Assembly (NCBI GenBank): GCA_035578155.1
Contig: JAPWDM010000015.1
Location: forward strand, 13,378,574 to 13,442,573
Length of the DNA: 64,000 nucleotides
Reading direction: 5' to 3'
Source: Brachynemurus nebulosus
Taxonomy: Eukaryota > Arthropoda > Insecta > Neuroptera > Myrmeleontidae
Within the stretch, counting starts at the first letter, position 1, and the number at the start of each line of letters is the position of its first letter. This document shows positions 36,112 to 47,680 of the stretch, one piece after another. The translations under genes were made by a program, and so were the position numbers. A model generated the notes under the pieces. That model searched no databases. It saw only the letters and a program-made list of their open reading frames with translations, and was not told where the DNA came from.

Positions 36112-36295
36112 AGGGCTGGGAAAATGGTTCATAGAAACCATTTAAAATAGAAAATGGAAAATGGTTTCCAAAAATGCATTTAAAATACAAAATGGAAAAT
36201 GGTTTTGCTGAACATATTTAAAATAGAAAATGGAAAATAGCTATTTAAAATGGATTATGGATGGATGGATTTTAAAAAAGCTATTTAAAATGCTT
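36112..36295. mobile_element. hAT-type terminus with AAAATGG subterminal repeats (one end)
   Basis: CAGGGCTGGGAAAATGG at 36113 has the CAGGG start typical of hAT TIRs. It is followed by about ten overlapping copies of AAAATGG and ATTTAAAAT over ~180 bp, the pattern of hAT subterminal binding motifs. The matching opposite TIR was not found in the window. Confidence 0.4.
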
Positions 36296-38820
36296 TTTAC
36301 TTTTTTATATTATAAATCTTTTATCGCTTTTTTTATTCTTTTATCGCAACAGGTATTGTGATATAACCACAAGGTGAAATAGCAAACAAAATTAAATTTT
36401 AAACAACAAAGATTTTACAATAAAACAACTATTTCAATGACAATGGAAATAATAGTGTATGATAAATTTTAATTTCATACCTGTATTTTTCGCCCAAGGA
36501 ATCAGAAGTGGTCACCAAGAAAACCAAAATTAAAAAGAAGTTAATTTCTGACAGTCGAAGTTTAAATAGGTGTCCATCTGACAAATATTTCATTACGCGG
36601 AATAAACACGATTTGAAAAATGCCGGAACGCAATGCAACTTCACTTGGTTACGGACAATGACATTAGGTAATACAAAAGTATCGGGTGTACTAAAAGACG
36701 TGTACTACTCGGTGTTTCAAAAATTTTTATTAGATTCGAAAATTTTAACTTTTCACTTCAAATTAGGGTGAAGCACGTAACACTGCTATCAGCCCGAAAA
36801 AAAATTTTTTTTTTAAATAAAAGAAATTTTCCTCGAGAGTAAGATTAACATGGAATTTTGCTGGGCAGTAAGTGATTTATAATTTATAGCTAGTACTATG
36901 GTGCCAACTGCAATAATCTTACCATAGATAACTTAGCATGTACGAAAATCAGACAGACGGACCGAGATATAATGGATTTTAAATTTAATGGACGAATAAG
37001 CACGCCAATCAAGGTGACTCCTCTGATACAAATTGGAAATGTGAACTAACTGAACTTGAAATTTTAATTCAAACTATGGAGACTGTGCCTAACGTTAAAT
37101 TTAATTTACCTTGTATTTTCTCACATTACTAATACTAATTTATTATAAACTAGATCTGATTTACATCAGAATAAATCCGAAAAAATCGTCATAACTAATT
37201 TGAATTTAATTCAAATATAAATCCGCTCAAATAATTTATTAATCTACTACTTAAAAACTAAATCTGTTAAACAGATATAAAAAATTCAATTAAATTTTAA
37301 ATGATTTGAGTGTACTCAGACATAAATCCTCTAACGCGTTTTGCTAAGCAAAATTGTATATGGGAAATGAGATAGCGTATCGGTCAGCCGAAACTCACAC
37401 AAATAACGATTGAACCTAAGCAAAAAGGCAATTAGGCATCAGCCAAAAAAGATACGTGAGATCCTGTAAAAATTTCGCCACTCGGCGAAGGTCAGCTAAT
37501 CTCATCAAAAAATACAAATAAACGTATTCGCAGGCGTAAAGATAACGCGGTTGCCCAACCTAAACCGAAACAAAATTGAATGAATTTCCTGCAAATGCGT
37601 ACTTACTATCCATTTTGAACCCCAATTGACTAGACTACTTAAATAAAGACTATAAGACTATTGACGTAATGTATGAGAGAAAATACAAGTAAATTTTAGA
37701 ATTATCAACGTAACTAAATGAGTAGAGGCCGAATCGTAAGACCTGAACAATGTAGTGCGATCGGTAATGAAATTGAAAATGTAAAAGCTAAAAATACTTA
37801 ATGGAAACGATATACGAATGAAATTAAATATATAAATGTTAAATAACATTGGTACTTCCAATGTCGTGCTCTGTTATATTTTGGGCTAAACCAACGCCAA
37901 GTGACGTCAGCACAGAGCCTACGTTTCAGACAGACGTGAACCTGGTGAAATAGATTCACTTAACTAATAAATTTTTATAAACTAACGTATGTGCTAGCCC
38001 TAATTAATATTAATACTAATAAGAATAAGGTAGATACGAATACGAAAGATAAAGAAAAAGGTAAGAGAAGAATAACGTAAATATGAAAGAGGTAAAGATA
38101 ACGAAATACGCCTAAAGTCAATGTGAAATCACATTAACTAAAAGCCTACGTTTACCTACAGACCAAAATCCTGAGGAAACGGAACGTAATTACTAAACTA
38201 AATTTAAGTTTAAATTTAGTTAATTAAACGAAATTAAACGGTAGGTAAGAAAAAATAGGGAATATGTAAATTTTATATGACATGAAACTTAATTTATGCT
38301 GTGTTTAAAGTTAACGGATAAACGTTAAATTGGAACCTTCGTTTCGGTCAAACCCGAAGGCATGGCGAAACGGAATATAAACGTACAGAACATATAAATT
38401 AGGAAAATTAAAGACTACTGCGCATACAACTTGACAAAATGAAGGTATCTGACTAAATTAGTAATGAAACGTAAACTTAACTTGGTGACTAATAAGACGG
38501 ACGAATGTAGATTAAGATAAAATTGACAAAATGACAGACTGAAAAATGACAAAAATAACAGACAGCAGATGGACGAAGGGCAATAAAATCCATACATGAC
38601 TAGATAGAAGTCAAACTTCGCGATTTGTGGGACTTTTACCCCCCTAGTTGCGAAGTTCATTGTTCACCAGCCACGATGATTCTTATGCCGTCGCGGCACA
38701 GCGATAAGACAAAAAAATAGAGAAAAAGTTCAAACGATGAATTCACCAAAGTTAAATGCGAAATACAAAATAACATATTATGAATCAATTATTACATACG
38801 GACTGACTTTAAATTTTAAT
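36296..38820. other. Non-coding stretch, possibly Gypsy 3' region
   Basis: No supported gene. Overlapping 71- and 87-codon frames near 36429-36771 show no domain. A purine run (minus strand AGGGGGG near 38641-38646) close to GTCCCACAAATCGCGAAG could be a polypurine tract beside a 3' LTR of the Gypsy element to the right. No second copy of that LTR was found, so this is unproven. Confidence 0.35.
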
Positions 38821-38822
38821 TA

Positions 38823-39635
38823 GTGCCCTCGACGTAAGATTTCAGCATAGAAACGTGGTATACGCCTAAGTTTTTGCCATCAACGGAAGTTAGCTCGTAA
38901 CGATTATCGGACAGTTTTTTAGATACTTGGCATTTAATAAACTTTGAAGCTAATTTTGAACCAAAGTAGTTCCCGGTATCAGATAAGGGCAAATGTCGTT
39001 TCCATACAAAATCGCTGACGTTAAAAGTAGCGAAACGATGACGGAGGTTGTATCTAGCAGCACTACTATCTTGTGACTTAGAAATGCGGTCACGTACTGA
39101 TTGGCAAGCGGATACGCTCAGGGAAATTACTTAGATTGATCTCAGCAGGTAAAGGGTTTTGTTGTGAGGGGTTACCGGATATCTTAATTTCGCGTCCGAA
39201 CAGTAAGTATGTGGGCGAAAACTGGGTCGTATGATGCACTGAAGAATTGATGACAAAGTTGTACGCGTCCAGATTTACATACCAATTACGCTGATTATCG
39301 TTAATGTAAGAAGCTATCAAAGTTTTTCCAGTTTGTATGACTCTTTCTGCTGGATTGCTTTGTGGATGGAACTTAGGAGAGAGTTGAACTTGTACGTTAT
39401 GGTCTTTAAAGTACTGCAAGACCTCTCTCGACACGTACTGAGTTCTATTGTCACAAACCAGAGAGTCGCAAAAACCAAAGGTAAGGAATACCTTGTCAAA
39501 GATCTTGATAAGGTTTTTGGAATTAGCTTCTCGTAACGGGAAAATCAACGAAAATTTGGTCAGCAAATCGGATATGATAAACACGTATTTATGTCGGTTG
39601 GTGGACATAGGTATGGTCCTGCCAGGTCCGTGCAA
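38823..39635 (-). pseudogene. Gypsy-type integrase fragment
   Basis: The main frame (39090-39635) encodes the integrase core: MHGPGRTIPMSTNRHKYVFI with DLLTKFS, DNRTQYVSREV (the usual Asp of a DxGxxF-type motif followed by changed residues), PQSNPAERV (region of the catalytic Glu) and YVNLDAYNFVIN. After a frame slip at ~39090 the C-terminal part continues to a stop near 38823, with ARYNLRHRFATF, VWKRHLPLSD and YELTSVDGKNLGVYHV, the usual post-core domain. The upstream core with the first Asp is missing. The frame slip and truncation make it non-functional. Confidence 0.85.
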
Positions 39636-39649
39636 AGTACTGTTACATT

Positions 39650-40945
39650 CTTGAACGAATTTTGTACAAAAAAAATAATTTAATTTAAAAATTTTTTACA
39701 AAAAAAATTTCATGATTTACATAATGTAAATGAAATTTGTACATTGTGTAAGTTGGAACGCACTGTACACGTTATAGTTACTAAGCGAGTTTATTGACTT
39801 TTGATTTTTTTTTATTGCGGTTGGTACTTATATTTGTCAGCTGATTTTACGCGCTAATCATTGCTATTTAAACCAGCGTGGCTGGAAATTTGTTCTTTTT
39901 AAAATTTCATCTTCATCAGATTTCGTTCTGGTACAGGTAAAATAATTTTCTTTATTTCATTATTGTTGGACTGCCTCGTGGGTTCTGTAATTTTGTTAAA
40001 TTGAACAATTTTTATTGCATAACTTTCGGAGGCTTTGTCATTAATCATTCAATGACATATTTAAAATTGTTAATTTTTTATACAGGTTTCTGTTCTATTT
40101 CTGTTTTAATTCTAATTCTCTACTTTAATTGAAAATTCCTATTTAACACGAGCGTATTGGACAATGATTTGCACAAATTGAGTTCATTGGACTTTGGTTG
40201 GAATTCACTCGGCACCTGTGACCGTGCTATAATTTGATTCATCTGCAATTCTGCCCTGCCTCGTTTCTGGACTATTACATGGAATTGTGTCGCCCTGAAT
40301 TTCATGGTTGTTTGCTGCTGTGCACGTTTACTTTGTTATGCACCGAATGTTCTCCAGAAATAATTCAGTTAAGTAATTCTAACCTCATCTTCAACACGTG
40401 TAGTTCTAACTTGAGATTCTATTAATGCTTGTTGAATTCTTCTTCGTGGTGCAAATCAATACGTTGAATTCAGTGATTTTAAAATCAACTTTCGCTTATA
40501 CTAAATTCATTTTTCAATACAAATAGCAACGGTGTTTTCTTTTATTCATTTGTAGTAACGTAGTTAATATTTTACCTTATGCTTGTAACGGCTTAGATGT
40601 ATCAATCTGTTTAATTTAATTAATTTAATTAATTTTTTTGGCAGTAGTCATTCATTACGCTTTTATTTTCTTATTTATTTATCTGAATTTAACTTCTCTT
40701 ATCTCGTATTTGTGTGTGAAAGACTTCTGTCAATTACCTATTTATTTATCTTTTAAAAGCTAAATTCCTTCTATGTTAGTCGGTGAATATTCGTTAATTA
40801 TCTTGCCTTTTTGTATAATTTTTCTTACGTAATTTATCTTAAATTTATCGACTGACATACTAGGTTATCTTTGCTTATTTTTGTAATTCGCTTTATATTT
40901 TGTAAAACTTTTGCTTATGTATCTTCGTCCTTTAACGTATAACTC
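39650..40945. other. Non-coding insertion between Gypsy RNase H and integrase remnants
   Basis: About 1.3 kb that does not code for Gypsy pol although it sits where pol should be. It contains hairpin words (GATTTACATAATGTAAAT near 39714), a T/C-rich stretch with GCTATTTAAACCAGCGTGG (~39866) that looks promoter-like, and the palindrome TTAACGTATAACTCTTATACG near 40934. It may be an unrelated LTR-type or non-autonomous insertion. No clear TIR or target duplication was found. Confidence 0.35.
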
Positions 40946-41095
40946 TTATACGTTAAAGTACACCTATCCCCTACCTTTTATGCATCAGATACTCGATCTT
41001 CACCGTCAGGGGTTTGCTGGGTAAGGCAGCTGCCTGACGAAAGTTGAGAGGCGTCGCAGTGAATCGTATACGGAAGATACGGATCAGGACAACTG
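40946..41095 (-). pseudogene. Gypsy RNase H fragment
   Basis: The minus strand reads YTIHCDASQLSSGSCLTQQT then DGEDRVSDA and a stop. This matches the start of the Ty3/Gypsy RNase H domain, with its catalytic Asp in the DAS motif. It lies only ~80 bp beyond the gag remnant, so protease and reverse transcriptase have been deleted. Confidence 0.6.
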
Positions 41096-41170
41096 AGAAT
41101 CGAAGGCGACAAAAGATGTTTTAGTGTGTCGAAAGACCTAAGATCTGACATGAGAAACCATTTGCCACAG

Positions 41171-41884
41171 CTATCTGTAATTGTGGGTTAACGTTACACA
41201 AAGATCGTTGGTTGTGTAACTCTGAACATCAGGCTTGATAGCGCGGTACGAATTAAGTGCTTGTCCTTCAAACAAGTCGACAGTCGAGACAAAAAGGTCG
41301 TGATGTGATACATGACGCGCCTCCGCGAGTTCATGCACGCGATCTCTAAATTCCTGCACGTTACCAGTGCCAGAAAACTTCACGTTTCACTTATAAACAG
41401 GTGGAGGCTTATAAGCGGGCACGACTGTATGAGCTGTCACGGGAACATTGACGGAAACGTGACGAGCACGTTCGAAAAGTTCGTTGTCGAGATTAGCGAA
41501 GGACCTCTCAAGCAACGCTGCTTGTTCGATAAGGAGTGCCGTATTATCTCTGTAACGATGATTCTTGACTAAATCGATACGACGCAGGAAATGCGCGATT
41601 CGGTTAGATAGATGTGTATATTCACTAGAATTTTCACTACCTATGAACAGACGGACCTCAGTAGACATTTGGTTATATTTTGCTCGTAAAGTTTCAATTT
41701 CCCCGAGCAAAGGTAGGGCAAAAGTCGGATCAAGTTCCAAACCAGAGCTGAATAATGACGTCATCTGCCTAGTCGTGAGAGCCGTAGCAGATCTACCACG
41801 CCTTAAAACATTGTAAACCAATTCATCACGTTTTAAGCCAAGAAAACTCACGTCTTGATTAGCGGCCATAATTAAATCTCTCAA
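41171..41884 (-). pseudogene. Gypsy-type gag fragment
   Basis: The 165-residue frame (41387-41884) begins MRDLIMAANQDVSFLGLKRD with DELVYNVLRRGRSA, a gag N-terminus seen in insect Gypsy elements of the errantivirus-like and mdg groups. It is rich in charged helices, with HLSNRIAHFLRRID, and ends in PAYKPPPVYK. The next frame (41171-41383) continues with KFSGTGNVQEFRDRVHELAE, SHHDLFVSTVDLFEGQALN and a stop. A small frame break lies between the two. Located between the primer-binding site and the pol remnants, in the expected order. Confidence 0.75.
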
Positions 41885-42334
41885 AAAAAGTTTAAACCGA
41901 AATATAACTAAATTTAAATTACGAAAGAGACGGACAAACGGATGTACGAGAAAATTTTACAACATACGCAGGAAAAAGAGAATGAAATTAATTTTGAAAA
42001 AGGACAGACAAGACGGACAGATAAGAAAACCGTACGCAAAGAAATATACAAAAAAATTATACGCAAAAACAAAAGTAAAAGTAATTTAAGGTAACTTACA
42101 ATACTGACGATAAAAAATTTTTTCATAAATACCAAATTCCTTAAAGATAACCATAAATGTCCATCCTCTGTATCCTTGGGCGAAATAACTAGTAACTACT
42201 GGCTTTACCTAGAATAAAAATCTGGTTAATACGGAAAAGAAGAAATAACAAACAACAAGTTTCAATTTTGAAGTCTGAATTTCATTAAAGCCCAAAAAAA
42301 TTTTTAAATTACCTCAACAATTCGAGCCATTAAT

Positions 42335-42345
42335 GTTGGGCGCCA
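42335..42345 (-). promoter_or_regulatory. Gypsy primer-binding site
   Basis: In element orientation TGGCGCCCAAC follows directly after an AT-rich stretch ending ...TTTT. This string is the common primer-binding site of Gypsy-type elements. It fixes the 5' side of the minus-strand element and places the 5' LTR to the right. Confidence 0.75.
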
Positions 42346-42900
42346 AAAATTTTTGTTACAAAAAATGAATTTAAAATTTTAAAATTCAATAAAAGATCTG
42401 AAACAAGAAAATATCTGAAAATAAAGAAAGGTATTTGAAAAATAAAAGATTGAGTTGATCAGAGCATGAATCTTTATTTAAAATGTCTGTTTTCTCGGGG
42501 TGTGGTTTGTAAATGAGATTCAATGATCTTATCGATTACAATTTTTGTATAATCAGCAATAAAGTTCTTTTTTTTCATAAAATAGAACATTTTAACAATA
42601 AAAAAACTGTGTTTGACCTTTACATAGATTGACTAGAAACAATTAACAATAGTGTTTGACCTTTAAATAGATTGACTAGAAACAATTAACAATAGATATT
42701 TTAACAACTTTAAAAATTTAACAATTTGGTTTAACTAGAGTCAGATATAATTTTCTTAAGCAAATTCAAGTTAATCTGGTTCAACACAAAATAAGTTAAA
42801 ACGCACCATAAGAAAAATTAGGTATGACCTAAACAAAAGATAAAGATAAACGTAAAAAAATTAATAAGTCCGTTACAGATATCAGTTCATCGCGTACTCG
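42346..42900 (-). repeat. Probable Gypsy 5' LTR, with a 43 bp internal duplication
   Basis: The sequence immediately right of the primer-binding site should be the LTR; its outer limit is not certain. Two adjacent 43 bp copies, differing at one base, of a unit containing GTGTTTGACCTTTACATAGA occupy 42610-42695. No 3' LTR copy was recognised elsewhere in the window. Confidence 0.5.
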
Positions 42901-43109
42901 GTACATATCTCCTTTTCAGGGCCATCTCTTACACAGTTACCATTAGAGCCATCTATAAATTCGTCTCATTACTAACTGAATGAAGCATGGCACTTGTCTT
43001 CTTTACAGGGCAATTGGCTCTACTAGAGAGCATTGTTTTCATTGAAAAAACACATTTTGTAAATTTTGGCACTTACCTCTTTTTCACTGTCAACGCCTCA
43101 AATATTCTA

Positions 43110-43550
43110 ATATATGTTGTCATTTTTTATGTTCACCCATTAGTAATTTTTTTTTTTAAAGTGTTCCACCAGTATTTTTTTAACGGATTTTATGTTACTA
43201 TAAGTAATCCTGAATGACAACATTATGTGGGTTTTTGGTGACTGCTATCCAAAAGCAACCATAGAAAATATTATGTACCTAAATAATGTATGTCGTCACT
43301 TTTTTTGTTCATATTTTAATAAAAAATATTTTTTTTGAAACTACTGCACCCATTTGTATTTAATGGGCTTTATGGTGGCATAAATACTCATAGATACCTA
43401 TATTATATATTTTTTTGGTGATTGTCACTTTAAGGGACCCACATAAAATATATATTTAAATAATATATTCTGTCATTTATTTTATTCCCTTTTTAATAAA
43501 AAATCCTGAATATAATACAAAATATTCCTTGAAGCATACCCTGATTGAAT
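43110..43550. repeat. ~175 bp degenerate tandem repeat, 2.5 copies
   Basis: Units start near 43117, 43293 and 43468 with the pattern TGTCATTTTTT then TGTTC. They share ACGGATTTTATG/ATGGGCTTTATG, then TTTTTGGTGA and CATA(G)AAAATAT. Divergence between units is high. Confidence 0.55.
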
Positions 43551-44530
43551 TTTGGTTCACTTCCCTAGCTTATCTAGTTCACGAGAAAAATTAATTGAAA
43601 AAATCACTTCAAAATTACCCTTTTTTATTATCTCGAAAACTGTTCAAGTTCAAGGTCCAAAAACCATATGTTATTTTCGAACGACACCCACATCCAACTA
43701 CAAACACTATTTTGAAAATATCTCTCGGGGGCCATTTCACTATACTTATAACGCTAGACCCTTTATTTAATTTTATGAAAAACAGTGTATGTTGATGTAT
43801 CCCGGAGGACGAAAAGCGGTAGTGGGGGTTTCTTCTTACGAAGGGCAGCTGTCACCAGGTCAGATTGATCTAAGTTCAATCTCCGTAAACTTATGTTGTC
43901 GAACGTAGAATGATGAAATGTCCCGAGTCCGTTAGGTGACGTTTTTTCTTGTTCTAGAATCTTCCAGTTCCCTTGGCCTAATTCCCTTTTAACTTTGTTA
44001 TTTTCACTAATATTATTTATTTAGTTTAACTTTGTTAATTTAGGAAAATTGCTCAATGAAACGAGAAGTTCTTTTTATAAATTTATTAATTTAAAATTAA
44101 TAAAAGTTTACATAACAAAATATTTATTATTGAAATTCAAAAGCGACATAGATTTTACAATAAAATTGATATTTGATACGGACTAAATATTGATAGATTG
44201 AATGCATGTATTTATAGCAAGAAAAGTGCAAAATTTACAATTTTAATTTTGTAGGAGAAAAACTCGTGTGCTGCTGATTCATTTCCAGGACGGAAGTGGC
44301 TGTCTGGAACGCATCAATGTACATACAAATAAAAAAATTAAATCTATGTTTTATGTGAGTTTAATCTGTTTTGAGGCTAGAAATTAGAACAAAATGTACT
44401 ATATTTCTCAAACAAATGTATTATATTCCTCTAACTAATTAAATTTTCCTTTTGCAATTTAAAAGTTCAATACAATTAGTATCTAAATTACTAAGTAATT
44501 AAATTTAGACTTTCAAACTACCATAAATAT
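43551..44530. other. Non-coding spacer with GC-richer block at 43800-43990
   Basis: No domain was recognised. The block CCCGGAGGACGAAAAGCGGT to about 43990 is GC-richer than its flanks and may be part of an untranslated region or LTR of an unknown element. Confidence 0.35.
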
Positions 44531-44533
44531 AGT

Positions 44534-46980
44534 ATGAAATTGAGTATGAAATTTATTAACAATTTCATATTACAGATGGAGAAAGATGTGGCAAATTATA
44601 TGAAATACAAAATGGGCTTTAGCCAGAAAATATTCTTGAAACACAGAGCCTTGCCATCTAAGTTCCATTGTCAAGATGGTCACATACAAAAACTAGATGA
44701 CTCTACAGATTCTCGTACAGATTATAAAGAAGAAGAAAATTTGGAGTTTATTGAAGATGTTATATCTCTGCCCAAATTGAATATAACTTTAACCGTTTAT
44801 TACAAGTATATTTTTGTATACCGTAATTCGACGTGTAAGCGGTTAGCGAAAATGATGTTATAAAAGTGAGTTCTAAATATAAGAAAATGTCACGTTACCT
44901 TTTATTTTAATGAGAAGAGTCTGCCAATATTCGGAGTGTTGAAGCACACTGAAGTTAAAACGATGCACACGATATTTTTTTATAAGTTTAGCGTTAGTAC
45001 TACAATTTAGCGGTTAACAAATTATTAATTCACATTAAGGCGTTTTAACACAAAGCGAAAAGCGTTTACAAAAGCATTTTAGCGGGTTAACATAAATGCA
45101 CTATTTTTAATAATAAAACGGTTTGACAGAATGCGGTTTTACATAAAGCGGTTTGACATAATAGTCTCAATACATTGTGTTCAATGATTGACTGACTACA
45201 CACTACTACTACTGAACGCGTAGCGATTGGAAAGGGTTTGGGTGGGGTGGTTATACTCGAAAATTCTAAAGAAAATTTATGAAGACATTAACACAGTAAT
45301 AACATTTATGTATTGTCAATTGCATAAAAATATTAAAATGCACATATAACTAATGAAGTCCTTAACAGAAGAATATGAAAAAAGAGTACTGTTGATTGAC
45401 AAAAATGTGCCTGAGGCTAGTGTATTAAATGACAATATCACAAAGAATGTAGCTACAGATTCTTGTACAGATTATAAAGAGGAACAAAATTTGGAATTTA
45501 TTGAAGAATATGAAGAAAAAGTACTATTGACTGACGAAAATGTCCATGAAGCTAGTGTATTAAATGACGACTACATTACACAGAAAGTAGATAAATTGAA
45601 ATCCATAGATATGTAAATTATTAAGAAATCAATTAAGAGTATCCATAAACTTTATACCTAATATTAACAATAAATTAATATTTTTCCGTCTTAATTTTAT
45701 AAATCATTTTGGTCTCTTTAAATGAAATAGTAAATATAATTGTTTATTTTTTCAAAAGAAAAATAGAATCAGTTTGTGTTTTTAAGAAACACAAACTGAA
45801 TCTATTTGGACTGCAACAAAAGGTGTTCAAACAAAAGCACGTTATAGAAGTAAGGCAGTACAAATAAAGCCTGCAACAAGGGATATCCTTAGTTCACCCT
45901 ACACGATTCCCACTACATCGTGCTCCACATCTCCAGTTAAATTTGCAAAATCAAGTAACAAAAAATTATTTGAGTGTAGTGTTTCTAAGATGATGAAAAC
46001 TGGCATCTTTCAAAAAGAAGAATTTGACAGTGATGCCTCTTTTTTTACTGAACCCATGATCTATCAGGATTCGTCATCTATTGCTCTTTCACCAACTACA
46101 CTTGCAGACTATGACACCAGTATGACAGATGCTGATGCTGACAGTGAAATGGGGCAACAGTTAAAGAATATTTTACGTGTAATTGTTAAACAACCTTTGC
46201 TATATATTGGAATTCCTAAAAAATGTTATTTTATAATCCACTTGATTCATAAATACACCAATATACCCGTTGAACATATCTTAATGTGTTTAAAAAAGAT
46301 TAGATTAAATAATACTTTTTCAGAGCTTTAAGATAACTTTAGAATCTCGCTATCATATGGCAGCAAATTATTCCTAAAAACTATTCCTTTGATTGCAAGT
46401 GTTTTACGTCCATTTATTGTTAATTTAGACAAATATTTAATAAGGAAGGCACTCTTCTTATTTCATTCAGACATAATTTCTATAATGTAAGCTGCATAAT
46501 AGACTGTTTGGAAATAGACATACAAAAGTTTAGATGGCTTTTCATCAATCACTAACCTGGTCAGATTATAAAAAAATAATACTATTAAGTTCTTGATATC
46601 ATGTACCCCAACTATATTTTACTTGGCTTTCGTAGAAGAGCATGTGATATGACTATTATGGAAAATTGTGATTTTTTAGATGGATTACAACCGAGAACTT
46701 TTATTTTAGCCGATAGAGGTTTCAAACACGTGGAATAATTGTTTAGTGAAAGAGGCATAAAATTGTTAAGACCACCAAGTGTAGCAGCAGGATCAAAATT
46801 ATCTACAACAGAAGTACGACAAATAAAAATTATTGCTAGTTTACGAATCCAGCTCCAGCAGTTTGTTGACATCATTCGCTTCTTTACCATTTTGTATTAG
46901 AAAATTATGCGTAGTGAATTGCCTGATGTCACCATGATGTCTCTCTTTAATGCAAAGGAGTCCCTACTTTGTCGGCCTGT
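44534..46980 (+). pseudogene. THAP/DDE (IS5-like, ISL2EU-type) transposase, decayed
   Basis: The left part (44534-44863) has FLKHRALPSKFHCQ, like the segment that follows a THAP finger, then an acidic linker TDYKEEENLEFIED. A second stretch (45353-45616) repeats that linker with an internal duplication (EASVLND twice). Further on lie FECSVSKMMKTGIFQKEEFD (45969-46025), a helical region (46140-46330), then YGSKLFLKTIPLIASVLRPF and HSDIISI. The DDE_Tnp_4-like core comes last, in pieces: FLISCTP, CDMTIMENCDFLDGLQPRTF, ILADRGFKHVE (catalytic region, ~46695-46735) and LLRPPSVAAGSKLSTTEVRQ with IRFFTIL. Numerous stops and frame slips are present. Transposase architecture of this kind is known from insect ISL2EU/Harbinger-like elements. 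The exact family is uncertain. Confidence 0.65.
44815..45335. mobile_element. Non-autonomous insertion with repeated GCGGTTTGACAT-type words
   Basis: This non-coding block interrupts the transposase pseudogene between its two linker copies. Variants of AGCGGTTTGACATAA, AGCGGTTAACAAAT and GCGTTTTAACACAAA recur roughly eight times (44836-45160). This is the density expected of subterminal binding sites of a MITE. Its ends are not defined. Confidence 0.4.
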
Positions 46981-47083
46981 ACTTTCCTCAATTTTGACTT
47001 TTTTTGTACTTTTCAAATGTTAAATAATTTACTGTTGACAGACTTTGTGAAATTTCATCTTAAATATTAAAAATATTTTAAAG

Positions 47084-47301
47084 TTAAATAAATTTTCTAG
47101 AATCATGTTCTCTGTACATTTTAATGCCTTTATTTCTAGACTCTTGAGCTTCTTCGAAAAGTGACCCTAAAGAAACTATGCAATTTTCTGTAATTTCCTG
47201 GCCATGAAATAAAATTTTGTGTACAGTTGTTGATAGGGGGAAACCACGAATAATGTTTGAAAAATACGACCGCTGTCTTCCAACAGAAAGCTTTAAACTT
47301 A
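47084..47301 (-). pseudogene. Transib transposase pseudogene, C-terminal piece
   Basis: After the left target duplication of the LINE, the minus strand continues the Transib reading: FCWKTAVVFFKHYSWFP, a one-base slip, then LSTTVHKILFHGQEITENC and LFEEAQESRNKGIKMYREHD. In Transib transposases and their vertebrate relative RAG1, the conserved last catalytic Glu lies in the equivalent SEE/SEG...E..NK segment. It joins, across the LINE, with the piece at 52062-52310. Confidence 0.75.
47287..47301. repeat. LINE target-site duplication, left copy
   Basis: AAAGCTTTAAACTTA, identical to 52062-52075/76 on the other side of the LINE (14-15 bp; the last base is ambiguous with the tail). Confidence 0.85.
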
Positions 47302-47680
47302 ATAATAATAATAATAATAATAAGACTGTATTTTGCAATGAAGCTTTACAGGATTGGCTACATTAGTAATATTAATATTAGGTAACAATAAATATTGCAT
47401 GATTATTAAATATAACAAAAGTATAAAAATATAAATAATAAATAACTATAATAGTAAAAAAAAATAAAGATAATAAATAGATAACAAGTGCAATGGTAAA
47501 TATAGTACCTATATACATAACAAATATAACAATAAATACAACATGACTGTTAAATATAACCGTGACTTAAATAACATAACAATAATACGATTTCAACTTT
47601 GAGGTTTGAGATAGAAATTTGAAAATTATTAATTTGCATCGTTAAGTTTTTTAATTTTATAAATAGCTAGTGTACCCAGG

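Noticed and set aside
47287..47301. Transib and LINE as one composite element
   Set aside because: The 14-15 bp duplication and the broken but continuous Transib reading show sequential insertion, not a shared element.
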